Assembly (NCBI GenBank): GCA_030591285.1
Contig: JAUVBH010000004.1
Span: 1 to 23,652 of the forward strand
Reading direction: 5' to 3'
DNA: 23,652 nucleotides
Origin: Thermoplasmatota archaeon
GTDB taxonomy: Archaea; Thermoplasmatota; Penumbrarchaeia; Penumbrarchaeales; Penumbrarchaeaceae
A program made the position numbers and the translations under genes. The notes beneath the pieces are model-generated. The model made no database searches, was not told the DNA's origin, and saw nothing but the letters and a program-made list of their open reading frames with translations. Of this stretch, positions 6,315 to 13,261 are shown one piece after another (position 1 is the first letter of the stretch; each line of letters starts with the position of its first letter).

Positions 6315-7456
6315 CCCAGATAGCACCCATTTCACCGGCCAGCGGACCGGAAGGATGGACCATGGGAGCTGGAAAGCTTCCATTCCCGATAAAAGAGATG
6401 ACAATGTGGCGGATCATTTCCGACATCATTGATCATAGAGAGAAAGGCGTTTTGATATTGGCACATCACAATGCCGATATTGACGCAGTGGGCACTGCGA
6501 TAATTTTGAAGAGAACATTTCCATGGGTTGATCTGGGAGCTTTCAAATCAATCTCCCATGCAGGTAGAAGCCTTCTCCAGGGTCTGGAGATCGAGATGGA
6601 GATAGATCCCAAAGTGGAAGATTATTCTCTGGTCATCATAGTAGATTCATCATCTCCACTTCAGGTATCGGACGGAGACATCTCCAGTTGGCCAAAACAC
6701 TGGATCATGGATCACCATCCTGATCACTCCCACTGGAATGGTAATATCTACTCCGATCCATCTAAAGGGGCCTGTGTTGAGATCGCATTGCAGATGGCAT
6801 TTCTCACCGGTGCTCAAATGGACGAGGCCATGGCAATATCGACCCTTGCAGGAATAATTGCAGATACGGGTAAGTTCCGTTTCTCCAAGCCTGTTGACAT
6901 GGATGTCTGTTCCATGGTTCTCCATGGAAGTGGGTTGAAGATGGAGAGGGTCCTTGGGATGATCGAAGGTGATGAATACTTCGATGTATCCAAGAAAATT
7001 GCCCAGCTGAAAGCAATGAGAAGGATCAGGTTCGAAAGGGTCAGCGATCAGATCGTTGCCACTTCAAAAGTAACCTCTTTTGAAGCTGCTGCCGCAAGAG
7101 CACTCCTTGTTGCCGGAGGGGATGTGGTTTTCATTGCTGCTGAAAGAAGAGATGAACTTCGGATATCCGCCAGGGCCAAACCACATATTCTCAGACTTGG
7201 CGTCCACCTTGGTCACTTCATGGAGGAGGTCGGGAGAGAGACCGGAAATCAGGGAGGAGGCCATGATGGGGCAGCTGGACTCAACGGCAAGGGGAAGGCT
7301 GACAGCACTTTGCAGCTCTGCATGGATAGAATGGTAAAGCTCCTGGCCGAGAAATTGAAAGTTGAGGTTCCCAAGAAAAGAGACCACTACAGACCTTATC
7401 ATGATGGTAGGGGTGGTAGGAACCAGAATGGTGATCGGCGTCAGGGCCGAACCTGA
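6311..7456 (+). CDS. DHH/DHHA1 phosphoesterase (NrnA/pAp-phosphatase type) with Arg/Gly-rich tail
   Basis: This is a manganese-dependent phosphoesterase of the family that includes NrnA nanoRNases and pAp phosphatases. The 381-residue protein has HHNADIDAVG (52-61, metal ligands His, Asp56, Asp58), Asp112 in VDSSS, the DHH signature (134-136) and Asp185 in GIIADTG. The C-terminal DHHA1 substrate-binding motif is GGGHDGAAG (315-323). The last 27 residues are Arg/Gly/Asn-rich (DGRGGRNQNGDRRQGRT), like RNA-binding tails. Its ATG overlaps the prefoldin stop by 4 bases (ATGA). A role in trimming short RNA fits the translation/RNA neighbourhood but is inference; pAp hydrolysis is equally possible. 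Converges with ribK, whose stop is 11 bases away, where an ATTTTT run could end transcription. Confidence 0.88.
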   Translation: MTQIAPISPASGPEGWTMGAGKLPFPIKEMTMWRIISDIIDHREKGVLILAHHNADIDAVGTAIILKRTFPWVDLGAFKSISHAGRSLLQGLEIEMEIDPKVEDYSLVIIVDSSSPLQVSDGDISSWPKHWIMDHHPDHSHWNGNIYSDPSKGACVEIALQMAFLTGAQMDEAMAISTLAGIIADTGKFRFSKPVDMDVCSMVLHGSGLKMERVLGMIEGDEYFDVSKKIAQLKAMRRIRFERVSDQIVATSKVTSFEAAAARALLVAGGDVVFIAAERRDELRISARAKPHILRLGVHLGHFMEEVGRETGNQGGGHDGAAGLNGKGKADSTLQLCMDRMVKLLAEKLKVEVPKKRDHYRPYHDGRGGRNQNGDRRQGRT

Positions 7457-7467
7457 TCATTTACCAA

Positions 7468-8160
7468 TTATTTTTCCTCGTAAGCCGGGTATGTGATAGA
7501 GACAATAACATCATCGCCATCGTTTAGTTTGAGATGATCCCTGATCTTAACCTCGGACACCACCTCGATGGTCCCGACATGCACTGTTCTGTTAGGGACC
7601 ATGATCACCCCACCACTTCCATTTACACTGCATGGGTAGCAGGTGCATGTTCCGAAGGACCTGCCGCCGGAGGAGAATCCTTCAATGACGATACCTGGCC
7701 CCTTCTTCAGGAGTTCCAGCACAGGAGCATCCTTGGTGATCAGCTTGATGTTCAGGGTGCCTTTGAATGGTTTGAAACCGAACTTCTCCTTGATCTGTTC
7801 TATATACCGCTCCTGGGACAGATAGTATGCTCCCTCACCCAAACCTATCGATATGCTCCCCTTGACCTGGATATCCCGACTGGTTTCGAAAAGGGACCTC
7901 AATTGTCCATAGAGTCCCATGAGAACATCCATCCCTTCCTTTGTGATGGTAACAGAGGTTCCCTTGTTCCTCCTCACACGATTGATCAAACCCTCCTCTT
8001 CCAGCTTTTGTAGGTAAAGTGATGCCGATTGCTGGCTTGTGCCCAGAACCTCACCGAGTTCCCTGGTGGTGAGATTCATATACCTCTCCAGGGCACCCAT
8101 ATGGGCCAGTTTGATCAGGACCTCTTTCTTTTCCAAATCATACCCTTCCATTTTCTTCAT
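7468..8160 (-). CDS. ribK: CTP-dependent riboflavin kinase with N-terminal winged-helix domain
   Basis: Archaeal riboflavin kinase makes FMN from riboflavin using CTP in place of ATP. The 230-residue protein has a winged-helix domain (about 13-85, with LTTRELGEVLGTSQQSASLYL as the HTH). The kinase domain (98-226) includes GLGEGAYYLS (107-116) and PFKGTLNIKL (131-140). The HTH fusion is known in Thermoplasma and related RibK proteins and suggests it may also repress its own or riboflavin-related genes. Last in a four-gene operon. It overlaps the DUF99 gene by 23 bases if it starts at 8160; a second in-frame ATG at 8151 is possible, and no SD separates the two. The cysteine pair in FGTCTCYPCSV is unusual in my memory of the family. 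Confidence 0.93.
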   Translation of the reverse strand: MKKMEGYDLEKKEVLIKLAHMGALERYMNLTTRELGEVLGTSQQSASLYLQKLEEEGLINRVRRNKGTSVTITKEGMDVLMGLYGQLRSLFETSRDIQVKGSISIGLGEGAYYLSQERYIEQIKEKFGFKPFKGTLNIKLITKDAPVLELLKKGPGIVIEGFSSGGRSFGTCTCYPCSVNGSGGVIMVPNRTVHVGTIEVVSEVKIRDHLKLNDGDDVIVSITYPAYEEK

Positions 8161-8719
8161 GGATCGCTGCTGCGACCATATGTGAGATCCGTATCGGTTC
8201 CGGTGTTCTTCCGCGAACCGTGCATCTCCTTATGATGTCGTCAGCTCCCTGAGGACTAATACCCTTTCCCCTCACATAACACATACCATCAGGCAGTTTC
8301 AGAGGTCTTGGTTCAAATCTTGTAATATGGGATAGCTTCTCTTCCCAGTTTTTAAAATTATTCTTCAGCGCTTCAGTGATCTCATTTGTATTGGGAGCCT
8401 TATCGGATGCTGTAATGATCGGAAGACCAGTGAGGTGATTTAGAAGCTCCATGTCCAGTACGTTGAATCCTCCCAGGCATGCTCCATCTGAAATGATACA
8501 TCGAACCTGAGTGCCATATTTGCTATCCTTTAGAAGTTCTGAGATCCTTTCCGCTGAATCATCTCCATCAGTAGTGATATGGCCAGTGATGATCCCCTCG
8601 ATATATCCGTCCATTCGATATACTGTCAAAACAAGTAGGGTTCTTTCAGAATCTCTGTTGAACGGACCATCATCTACACCGATAATCCGGGCTTCTTTTT
8701 TGATGGGGCGGTCAACCAA
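8138..8719 (-). CDS. DUF99 family protein (endonuclease V-like fold)
   Basis: A 193-residue member of the archaeal DUF99/UPF0215 family, which has an RNase H/endonuclease V-like fold; I recall some members being described as a uracil-specific DNA endonuclease. Family marks visible are IGVDDGPF (13-20, with paired Asp residues that would be metal ligands), SDGACLGGFNVLD (77-89) and GRTPEPIRISHMVAAAI (170-186). It starts at TTG 8719: GAGGTGA overlapping the stop of the PTH2 gene gives good spacing and no ATG is nearby. Lies between PTH2 and ribK in one operon. Activity on damaged DNA or on RNA (inosine or uracil) cannot be read from sequence. Confidence 0.85.
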   Translation of the reverse strand: MVDRPIKKEARIIGVDDGPFNRDSERTLLVLTVYRMDGYIEGIITGHITTDGDDSAERISELLKDSKYGTQVRCIISDGACLGGFNVLDMELLNHLTGLPIITASDKAPNTNEITEALKNNFKNWEEKLSHITRFEPRPLKLPDGMCYVRGKGISPQGADDIIRRCTVRGRTPEPIRISHMVAAAIHEENGRV

Positions 8720-8728
8720 ATGCTCACC

Positions 8729-9070
8729 TCAGAGCAGTGATAGTGAACCTGTGACCTTGTCGATCTCCGGATTGGGTCCAGGTCCAATACCCAGACATGT
8801 GACGGTTCCAGGAGGTACTTCGGTGAGACCTGCATCCTGAACCAGAGATGTGGTGATACCCAGGCTCTCCGCTATGGTTTTCAGTTCATAGAGGTCCCGG
8901 ACAGATACCGCTTTAACAACAACCTTCTTCTGGCCTTCATTGAACCAGTTCTTGAACCACCTGAGGTTGTTCTTTCGTGTTTGTATCGCACAGGTCACGG
9001 CTGCGTGTGCAACCTGAACTGCCATTTTTCCAGGTGATATCTTGAGGTCCTTTCGGACCACGATCACCAT
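8729..9070 (-). CDS. pth2: Peptidyl-tRNA hydrolase, PTH2 family
   Basis: This releases peptides from prematurely dropped peptidyl-tRNA so that the tRNA can be reused. The 113-residue protein has the archaeal/eukaryotic Pth2 pattern: VVRKDLKISPGKMAVQVAHAA at the N-terminus and QDAGLTEVPPGTVTCLGIGP at the C-terminus. Length is normal. ATG 9070 has no close SD; a good GAGGTGAT sits at about 9101-9108, and an in-frame CTG at 9097 lies just after it. A slightly longer protein from a non-standard start is therefore possible. The DUF99 start is 9 bases after its stop. Confidence 0.95.
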   Translation of the reverse strand: MVIVVRKDLKISPGKMAVQVAHAAVTCAIQTRKNNLRWFKNWFNEGQKKVVVKAVSVRDLYELKTIAESLGITTSLVQDAGLTEVPPGTVTCLGIGPGPNPEIDKVTGSLSLL

Positions 9071-9106
9071 TTTATTTTTAAAATCATCATCGGACAGGGG
9101 ATCACC

Positions 9107-9397
9107 TCACAGGGGGTCTAGCTCTTTCTTTCTCCATTTCTCTCCCTGTGTCTTTGCCTTCTTCCAGTCAACCTTCTTCTTCAGGTTCAGGACATCACCG
9201 GAAAGCTCAACGGATGCAATGGGGATCTTGTAGAAATTATCCTCCAGCTTTATTATCAGGTCCTTCCCTTCAAATCCGATGGTCTCTCCCCTGATCTCTT
9301 CCTTCTTGTCCTTTACGAACCTGGAAAGATATTCGTCCTTGAACTCCTTGATATCGAATTCGGGTTGGGTCCTGGGCTTTTTCTTCCCCCGGGCCAT
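9107..9397 (-). CDS. Small basic protein, probable beta-barrel, function unknown
   Basis: A 96-residue, strongly basic protein: Lys/Arg-rich N-terminus (MARGKKKPRT), then alternating strands (EEIRGETIGFEGKDLIIKLEDNF, IPIASVELSGDVLNLKK) and a charged helix ending VDWKKAKTQGEKWRKKELD. The strand pattern suggests a small beta-barrel, and it may belong to the archaeal DUF5749-like group; I am not sure of that. It is first in the operon with pth2, DUF99 and ribK. The basic ends suggest contact with RNA or ribosomes. TATA candidates such as AAAATAAGC lie about 35 bases upstream on the minus strand. Confidence 0.75.
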   Translation of the reverse strand: MARGKKKPRTQPEFDIKEFKDEYLSRFVKDKKEEIRGETIGFEGKDLIIKLEDNFYKIPIASVELSGDVLNLKKKVDWKKAKTQGEKWRKKELDPL

Positions 9398-9476
9398 GAG
9401 ACCAGAGTGAAAAGGGGAGTTAAAACTGTTTGCTTATTTTGATCTGGAATACTTACAGGGCTCAAGCTAAAGATAT

Positions 9477-9494
9477 ACAAGAATGCATACTTGT
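9477..9494. promoter_or_regulatory. 18-bp near-perfect palindrome between rpl10e and the next operon
   Basis: ACAAG-A-ATGCAT-A-CTTGT is symmetrical at 16 of 18 positions; only the A/A pair at 9482/9489 breaks it. It lies immediately before the rpl10e stop codon on the map (downstream in the minus-strand transcript) and about 80 bases upstream of the first gene of the pth2-ribK operon. It could be an operator for that operon, or a weak hairpin after rpl10e. Confidence 0.4.
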
Positions 9495-9495
9495 G

Positions 9496-9996
9496 TCAGA
9501 CTACCTTTAAAATGGAAACCGGGCTTGGAAGCTTCTGAGAGGCTTTTTTCAGAGCGATCTTTGCATCGATCTCCATCTGTGGATTTACCATGATGGTCAT
9601 GACCTGTTGTCCTCTTTTGACCCTGGCAGCTGTCCCAACATTCTTGCCGAAGGATTTCCTCATTCCCTGTGAAACCCTATCTGCACCGGCGCCTGTTGCC
9701 TGTTTGTTCTCTCTGAGGATCTGATGCGGGTATACCCTGACCACAAGTCTATAGTTCTGGGTCCCTGCCATTCTTGAGATATACTTGTTGGCCGCGATAC
9801 GGGCTGCTTCAAGAGCCGTATGTCTGACCTGACAGGTCTCCTTGAGAATTAGATGGAGGACAAGAGGAAAATCATCCGTCCTGTTGCCCATTACAAAATT
9901 TTGGATCCTCGGTGCAGGAACACCTCCAGTATATTCTTTCCTTGTGAAGGCCTGTCCTACTACCTGCCGATACATCCGATTTGGTTTCCTGGGCAT
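9496..9996 (-). CDS. rpl10e: Large subunit ribosomal protein L10e (uL16)
   Basis: The archaeal/eukaryotic counterpart of bacterial L16, placed near the peptidyl-transferase centre and the A-site tRNA. The protein has the family start MPRKPNRMYRQVVGQAFTR and PAPRIQNFVMGN, then ALEAARIAANKYI, RVYPHQILRENK and the KSFGKNVGTAARV segment. I chose ATG 9996 (166 residues). A GTG at 10041 would add 15 residues unlike the family, and the predicted transcription start near 10037 lies downstream of that codon. Transcribed alone, back to back with pdaD. Confidence 0.96.
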   Translation of the reverse strand: MPRKPNRMYRQVVGQAFTRKEYTGGVPAPRIQNFVMGNRTDDFPLVLHLILKETCQVRHTALEAARIAANKYISRMAGTQNYRLVVRVYPHQILRENKQATGAGADRVSQGMRKSFGKNVGTAARVKRGQQVMTIMVNPQMEIDAKIALKKASQKLPSPVSILKVV

Positions 9997-10055
9997 CTGA
10001 ATCACTATCCAGTTATAGAGGGCGGTATCCCTCGCGTGCACCCGCTAATAAAGAA

Positions 10056-10076
10056 GTCATATATAAGGGTACCCTT
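10056..10076 (-). promoter_or_regulatory. rpl10e promoter with a 12-bp palindrome at the upstream edge
   Basis: On the minus strand, CTTATATATGA (10056-10066) is a TATA box about 60 bases before the rpl10e ATG. The perfect palindrome AAGGGTACCCTT (10065-10076) abuts it on the upstream side and covers the TFB recognition element position. A second imperfect inverted pair, GAACACCAG/CTGGGTTC, follows at 10077-10094. Confidence 0.55.
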
Positions 10077-10157
10077 GAACACCAGTCTGGGTTCAATATC
10101 TCTGGTTAATTATTTTACTGTTATTGATGATCGAAATGATGCTCCCTTTCCATTTGA

Positions 10158-10165
10158 TTTAAATA
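10158..10165 (+). promoter_or_regulatory. TATA box of a leaderless pdaD-dhs transcript
   Basis: TTTAAATA is centred about 25 bases before the pdaD ATG (10187), and there is no Shine-Dalgarno sequence between them. This is the classical arrangement for an archaeal leaderless mRNA. Confidence 0.7.
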
Positions 10166-10186
10166 GATAACGGATTTTCTCTTCTC

Positions 10187-10747
10187 ATGGAACATGGAAG
10201 TGGTTTTACTCCTAAAAGGCTCTTCCTTACTGATGGAGTGGGAAGGCACAGGGAGAAATTGGCTAGCTTTGAACTGGCTCTTAGGGATGCAGGTATCGAA
10301 AAATTCAATCTGGTACATGTCTCTTCGATCCATCCTCCAGGTTGCGAGATCATGGAAAGCGTTGAAGGTCTCCGTGAACTGAATCCTGGTCAGATAGTAT
10401 TCTGTGTCATGAGCAAGGCAGAGTCAAATGAACCAGGGAGAAGACTTGCTGCTTCGATCGGGTTGGCCATACCCCAGGAGATTAAAATGCATGGCTATCT
10501 TTCCGAGCATCATCAATACGGTCAGCTGGCAAAAGAGGCTGGAGATTATGCAGAGGACCTTGCAGCTGAAATGCTCGCTTCAACATTAGGTATTCAATTC
10601 GATGTTGATTCTGATTATGATGAGAAAAGAGAGCTTTTCAAGATAGATGGCAGGATCGTCCACACCCAGAACATCACTTCCTATGCAGAGGTTGATGATA
10701 AGGGCAGGTGGACCACGGTCCTATCCGCAGCCGTATTCGTTCCATAA
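10187..10747 (+). CDS. pdaD: Pyruvoyl-dependent arginine decarboxylase
   Basis: This converts arginine to agmatine, the first step of archaeal polyamine synthesis. The 186-residue proenzyme cleaves itself between two serines, and the second becomes the pyruvoyl cofactor. The site is visible in NLVHVSSIHPPG, with cleavage between Ser46 and Ser47, matching the Methanocaldococcus enzyme as I remember it. FCVMSKAESNEPGRR and the acidic DVDSDYDE segment are also typical. ATG 10187 is set by the leaderless promoter spacing. It is followed after 12 bases by deoxyhypusine synthase, which needs a polyamine derived from this pathway. Confidence 0.95.
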   Translation: MEHGSGFTPKRLFLTDGVGRHREKLASFELALRDAGIEKFNLVHVSSIHPPGCEIMESVEGLRELNPGQIVFCVMSKAESNEPGRRLAASIGLAIPQEIKMHGYLSEHHQYGQLAKEAGDYAEDLAAEMLASTLGIQFDVDSDYDEKRELFKIDGRIVHTQNITSYAEVDDKGRWTTVLSAAVFVP

Positions 10748-10759
10748 ATGGTGGTATAA

Positions 10760-11821
10760 ATGTCAAAGGATGTTCCCAGTAGAGAGGATCTATTGAAAAC
10801 ACCGATCAAGATGCTGGACCTATCAGAGAAAACCAGTATCGGGACACTGGTGGATCATTTTTCGGGTACATCATTCCAGGCCAGGAAGCTCTCACAATGT
10901 GTTGATATCTTCAGGAAGATGGTGGACGAGGATGGAACCCACACCGTTATGCTGGGAATGTCGGGAGCACTCATTGCTGCTGGGCTGAGAAAGGTGATCT
11001 CAGACATGATCAAGATGGGACTGATCGATGTGATCGCTACAACAGGAGCCGTCGTCTATCAGGATTTCTACCAGGCGATGGGTTATGATCACTACAAAGG
11101 GGACTCCAATTCAGACGATGTCCTTCTCCATAAACACATGATCGATCGGATCTACGATACCTATGTCGATGAGGACAAGTTCAGGGAGACCGATGTCAAC
11201 ATTGGCCATATCATGGATACTCTGGAGCATCGAAAATATTCTACCAGAGAGTTCCTGGCGATCCTCGGGGAGAAATGTCAGGAAGATGAGGACTCCATCC
11301 TCGGGGCTGCCTACAATATGGGAGTTCCTGTTTACTGCCCTGCTATTGCAGATTCATCCATCGGGATCGGGCTTTCCACAGCCTACAAACGCAGCCGGGA
11401 ATCCGGAATGGGGATGGATGAGATCTTCCACATTGATACAATAAGGGACAATTTCGAGATTGCCCAGATCGTTCACCAATCCAAAGCTACAGGTGCTATC
11501 TACCTGGGTGGCGGGGTTCCAAAGAATTACATCAACGATGCAATAGTCATGGCAGATATGTTGTATGGCGATCAGGATGGTCATGAATATGCATTCCAGG
11601 TGACCATGGACAGGGCCGAATGGGGAGGTCTGTCTGGATCAACTCTCGGTGAGGCCCAATCATGGGGAAAGATCGATTCGGAAGCCACCTATGCAATGGT
11701 GCATGTGGAAATGTCTGTTGCTATCCCATTGATCGCAGGTGCTGTTATGGAAGGCAGGAACTGGAGAAAAAGGTCAGTAGCAGATTTTGTTTGGGAAGAT
11801 GATAAACTGCTTCCATTGTAG
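10760..11821 (+). CDS. dhs: Deoxyhypusine synthase
   Basis: This transfers an aminobutyl group, normally from spermidine, onto a lysine of translation factor aIF5A in an NAD-dependent reaction, the first step to hypusine. The 353-residue protein is full length. It shows MLGMSGALIAAGLRKVI and VIATTGAVVYQD (NAD-binding region), YCPAIADSSIGIGL, YLGGGVPKNYI and the signature EWGGLSGSTLGEAQSWGKI. Lys304 in SWGKI matches the lysine that forms the covalent enzyme intermediate in the human enzyme. Retention of this lysine argues for a true synthase and not one of the agmatinase-like DHS homologues. It lies 12 bases after pdaD in one operon. Confidence 0.96.
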   Translation: MSKDVPSREDLLKTPIKMLDLSEKTSIGTLVDHFSGTSFQARKLSQCVDIFRKMVDEDGTHTVMLGMSGALIAAGLRKVISDMIKMGLIDVIATTGAVVYQDFYQAMGYDHYKGDSNSDDVLLHKHMIDRIYDTYVDEDKFRETDVNIGHIMDTLEHRKYSTREFLAILGEKCQEDEDSILGAAYNMGVPVYCPAIADSSIGIGLSTAYKRSRESGMGMDEIFHIDTIRDNFEIAQIVHQSKATGAIYLGGGVPKNYINDAIVMADMLYGDQDGHEYAFQVTMDRAEWGGLSGSTLGEAQSWGKIDSEATYAMVHVEMSVAIPLIAGAVMEGRNWRKRSVADFVWEDDKLLPL

Positions 11822-11887
11822 GACCCAGCACTAAAATCCAGTGGGGGAACCCTTATAAAGGAGAAGTAGATTAGCCCTTTTCCTGCC

Positions 11888-11911
11888 TGTATATATATAA
11901 CTGTACGGTTA
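11888..11911 (+). promoter_or_regulatory. Promoter of the rpoE1-spt4 operon with near-palindrome
   Basis: TGTATATATATAAC (about 11888-11901) contains the TATA box, roughly 60 bases before the rpoE1 ATG. TAACTGTACGGTTA (11898-11911) immediately downstream is symmetrical at 12 of 14 positions and would cover the region between TATA and the start of transcription. The SD GGGTGATC is at 11943-11950. A weaker TATAAA at 11852-11857 is an alternative. Confidence 0.5.
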
Positions 11912-11954
11912 TGTCAAACGCAGGTAGAAAATCAACTGTCCAGGGTGATCCCAG

Positions 11955-12545
11955 ATGTACAAGATGATACAGCGCGAAGATGTCATCCGCATCCCTCCTC
12001 ACTATTTGGGGAAGGACCTCGATGTGGTAGCTGACTACCTCACCAGAAGGAACTTCGAGGGAAGGATGGACAGTCTCAACAGGCTCGTCATCGACGCGAC
12101 CGATGTGAGTAGGTTCGATGAGGGAAGGATAGTCCACGGAGATGGGGCGATCTTCCAGAAGGTCAATTTCAAGGCCCTTGTTTTCCAACCTATGCTCCAC
12201 GAGGTCGTTGAGGGTATAGTTGTGGAGATCCTCAAGTTCGGAGCTTTCGTTAGGTTTGGCCCTCTGGATGGACTCGTCCACATCAGTCAGGTCATGGATG
12301 ACCACATTGATGTCGACCTTGGTAACATGAGGCTTGTTGGAAAGGAGAGCAAGCGGGACCTTAAGGTCGGAGACAAGGTAAGGGCGAGGATAGTTTCCAT
12401 GTCCATGAACGAGAGGTCACCAAGGGAATCCAGGATCGGTCTGACCATGAGACAGGCTGGACTTGGGAAAATTGAGTGGCTTGAAGACGAGTATAATGAG
12501 AGACACCATATAGAAGGTGAATCTCCATCCCCTAAGAAGAAGTGA
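11955..12545 (+). CDS. rpoE1: DNA-directed RNA polymerase subunit E' (Rpo7)
   Basis: Rpo7 forms, with Rpo4, the stalk of archaeal RNA polymerase, which binds nascent RNA and helps open promoters. The 196-residue protein has the N-terminal tip domain (1-80, starting MYKMIQREDVIRIPP) and an S1 RNA-binding domain (about 83-165) with EGIVVEILKFGAFVRFGPLDG and the conserved GLVHISQV. Length is slightly above the usual 180-190 because of a polar tail ending SPSPKKK. It leads a five-gene operon, with spt4 starting 5 bases after its stop. The Rpo4 gene is not in the window. Confidence 0.96.
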   Translation: MYKMIQREDVIRIPPHYLGKDLDVVADYLTRRNFEGRMDSLNRLVIDATDVSRFDEGRIVHGDGAIFQKVNFKALVFQPMLHEVVEGIVVEILKFGAFVRFGPLDGLVHISQVMDDHIDVDLGNMRLVGKESKRDLKVGDKVRARIVSMSMNERSPRESRIGLTMRQAGLGKIEWLEDEYNERHHIEGESPSPKKK

Positions 12546-12550
12546 TATGA

Positions 12551-12727
12551 ATGCTTGCCTGCAAAAAATGTATGTTCCTAACGGATCAGGATAAATGCCC
12601 CCTCTGCGAAGGAGATCTCTCCAAAGAGTGGCAGGGCATGGTTGTTATCTTGGACTGGGAATCATCAGATGTTGCGCAGCATATGAGCATTAGAGCGAAC
12701 GGTAAGTACGCTCTCAAGGTCAGGTGA
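12551..12727 (+). CDS. spt4: Transcription elongation factor Spt4 (RpoE'')
   Basis: Spt4 partners Spt5 (NusG-like) to close the RNA polymerase clamp and raise processivity. The 58-residue translation is MLACKKC followed by CPLC (Cys4, Cys7, Cys16, Cys19 form the zinc site). WQGMVVILDWESSDVA and the C-terminal GKYALKVR are both typical of archaeal Spt4. Overlooked by size cut-offs. Its place directly after rpoE1 is the standard archaeal order. Confidence 0.95.
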   Translation: MLACKKCMFLTDQDKCPLCEGDLSKEWQGMVVILDWESSDVAQHMSIRANGKYALKVR

Positions 12728-12731
12728 ATCG

Positions 12732-13256
12732 ATGCTCTATATGCTGACGGACCATCTCAGGGCAGTCCTCAAAACCCCATTGGGCGAACTGGTCCCCAAC
12801 GAGGAAAGGACCAAGTCTCGTTTGGACTCCCTGATAACATATCCGTTGGTATTGGTTGGTGATGTAACAGCATCTGTTCTCACCGGTATGGATTATGTTC
12901 CACAACTCATTTTAGTAGATAATCACACCAAGAGAGGGAAAGAGATCCCAACCCTCATGGTGTCCCCATCGAAGGTCGTTAAGGTAAAGAACGCCGCTGG
13001 AATGCTTGGCGGTGAACTTTTCAAGGCCATAGATGAGGCTATAGAGACCATCGTAGTGGATGGGGAAGGACTGACCGGTCCCATACTCATCGAAGTGGAG
13101 GGAGAGGAAGACCTTTCAACTCTGGCTGCAGTTCAGCTGCTTCCCGAGGGAGCTACAGTTGCATATGGTCAGCCAGATGCAGGATTGGTGGTCTTGAAGG
13201 TGGATGCTGGGATCAAAGACACGGTCAAAGATATGCTCCAGGAAATGGAGGTGTGA
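12732..13256 (+). CDS. GTP-dependent dephospho-CoA kinase (DUF359)
   Basis: This phosphorylates dephospho-CoA, using GTP, in the last step of archaeal CoA synthesis, replacing bacterial CoaE. The 174-residue protein shows the DUF359 features: GDVTA (43-47), ILVDNHTKR (60-68), VKNAAG (85-90), IEVEGEEDL (120-128) and VAYGQPDAGLV (143-153). It starts 4 bases after spt4 and ends inside the SD region of rps24e, so it is embedded in a transcription/ribosome operon; this coupling is common in Euryarchaeota. Confidence 0.93.
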   Translation: MLYMLTDHLRAVLKTPLGELVPNEERTKSRLDSLITYPLVLVGDVTASVLTGMDYVPQLILVDNHTKRGKEIPTLMVSPSKVVKVKNAAGMLGGELFKAIDEAIETIVVDGEGLTGPILIEVEGEEDLSTLAAVQLLPEGATVAYGQPDAGLVVLKVDAGIKDTVKDMLQEMEV

Positions 13257-13261
13257 ACGGT

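Noticed and set aside
5832..6404. Leucine-rich minus-strand frame of 190 codons
   Set aside because: It is the complement of the Glu/Lys/Gln-rich coiled coil of prefoldin beta and spans parts of three real genes and a promoter.
9997..10041. GTG start at 10041 for L10e
   Set aside because: It lies upstream of the transcription start predicted from the TATA box at 10056-10066, and the extra residues do not fit the family, which begins MPRKP.
11826..11850. CACT/AGTG hairpin after dhs as a terminator
   Set aside because: Only four base pairs around a seven-base loop and no T-tract follows, so it is not better than chance.
11871..12305. Minus-strand frame of 144 codons
   Set aside because: It lies opposite rpoE1 and its promoter and has no recognisable domain or start signal.
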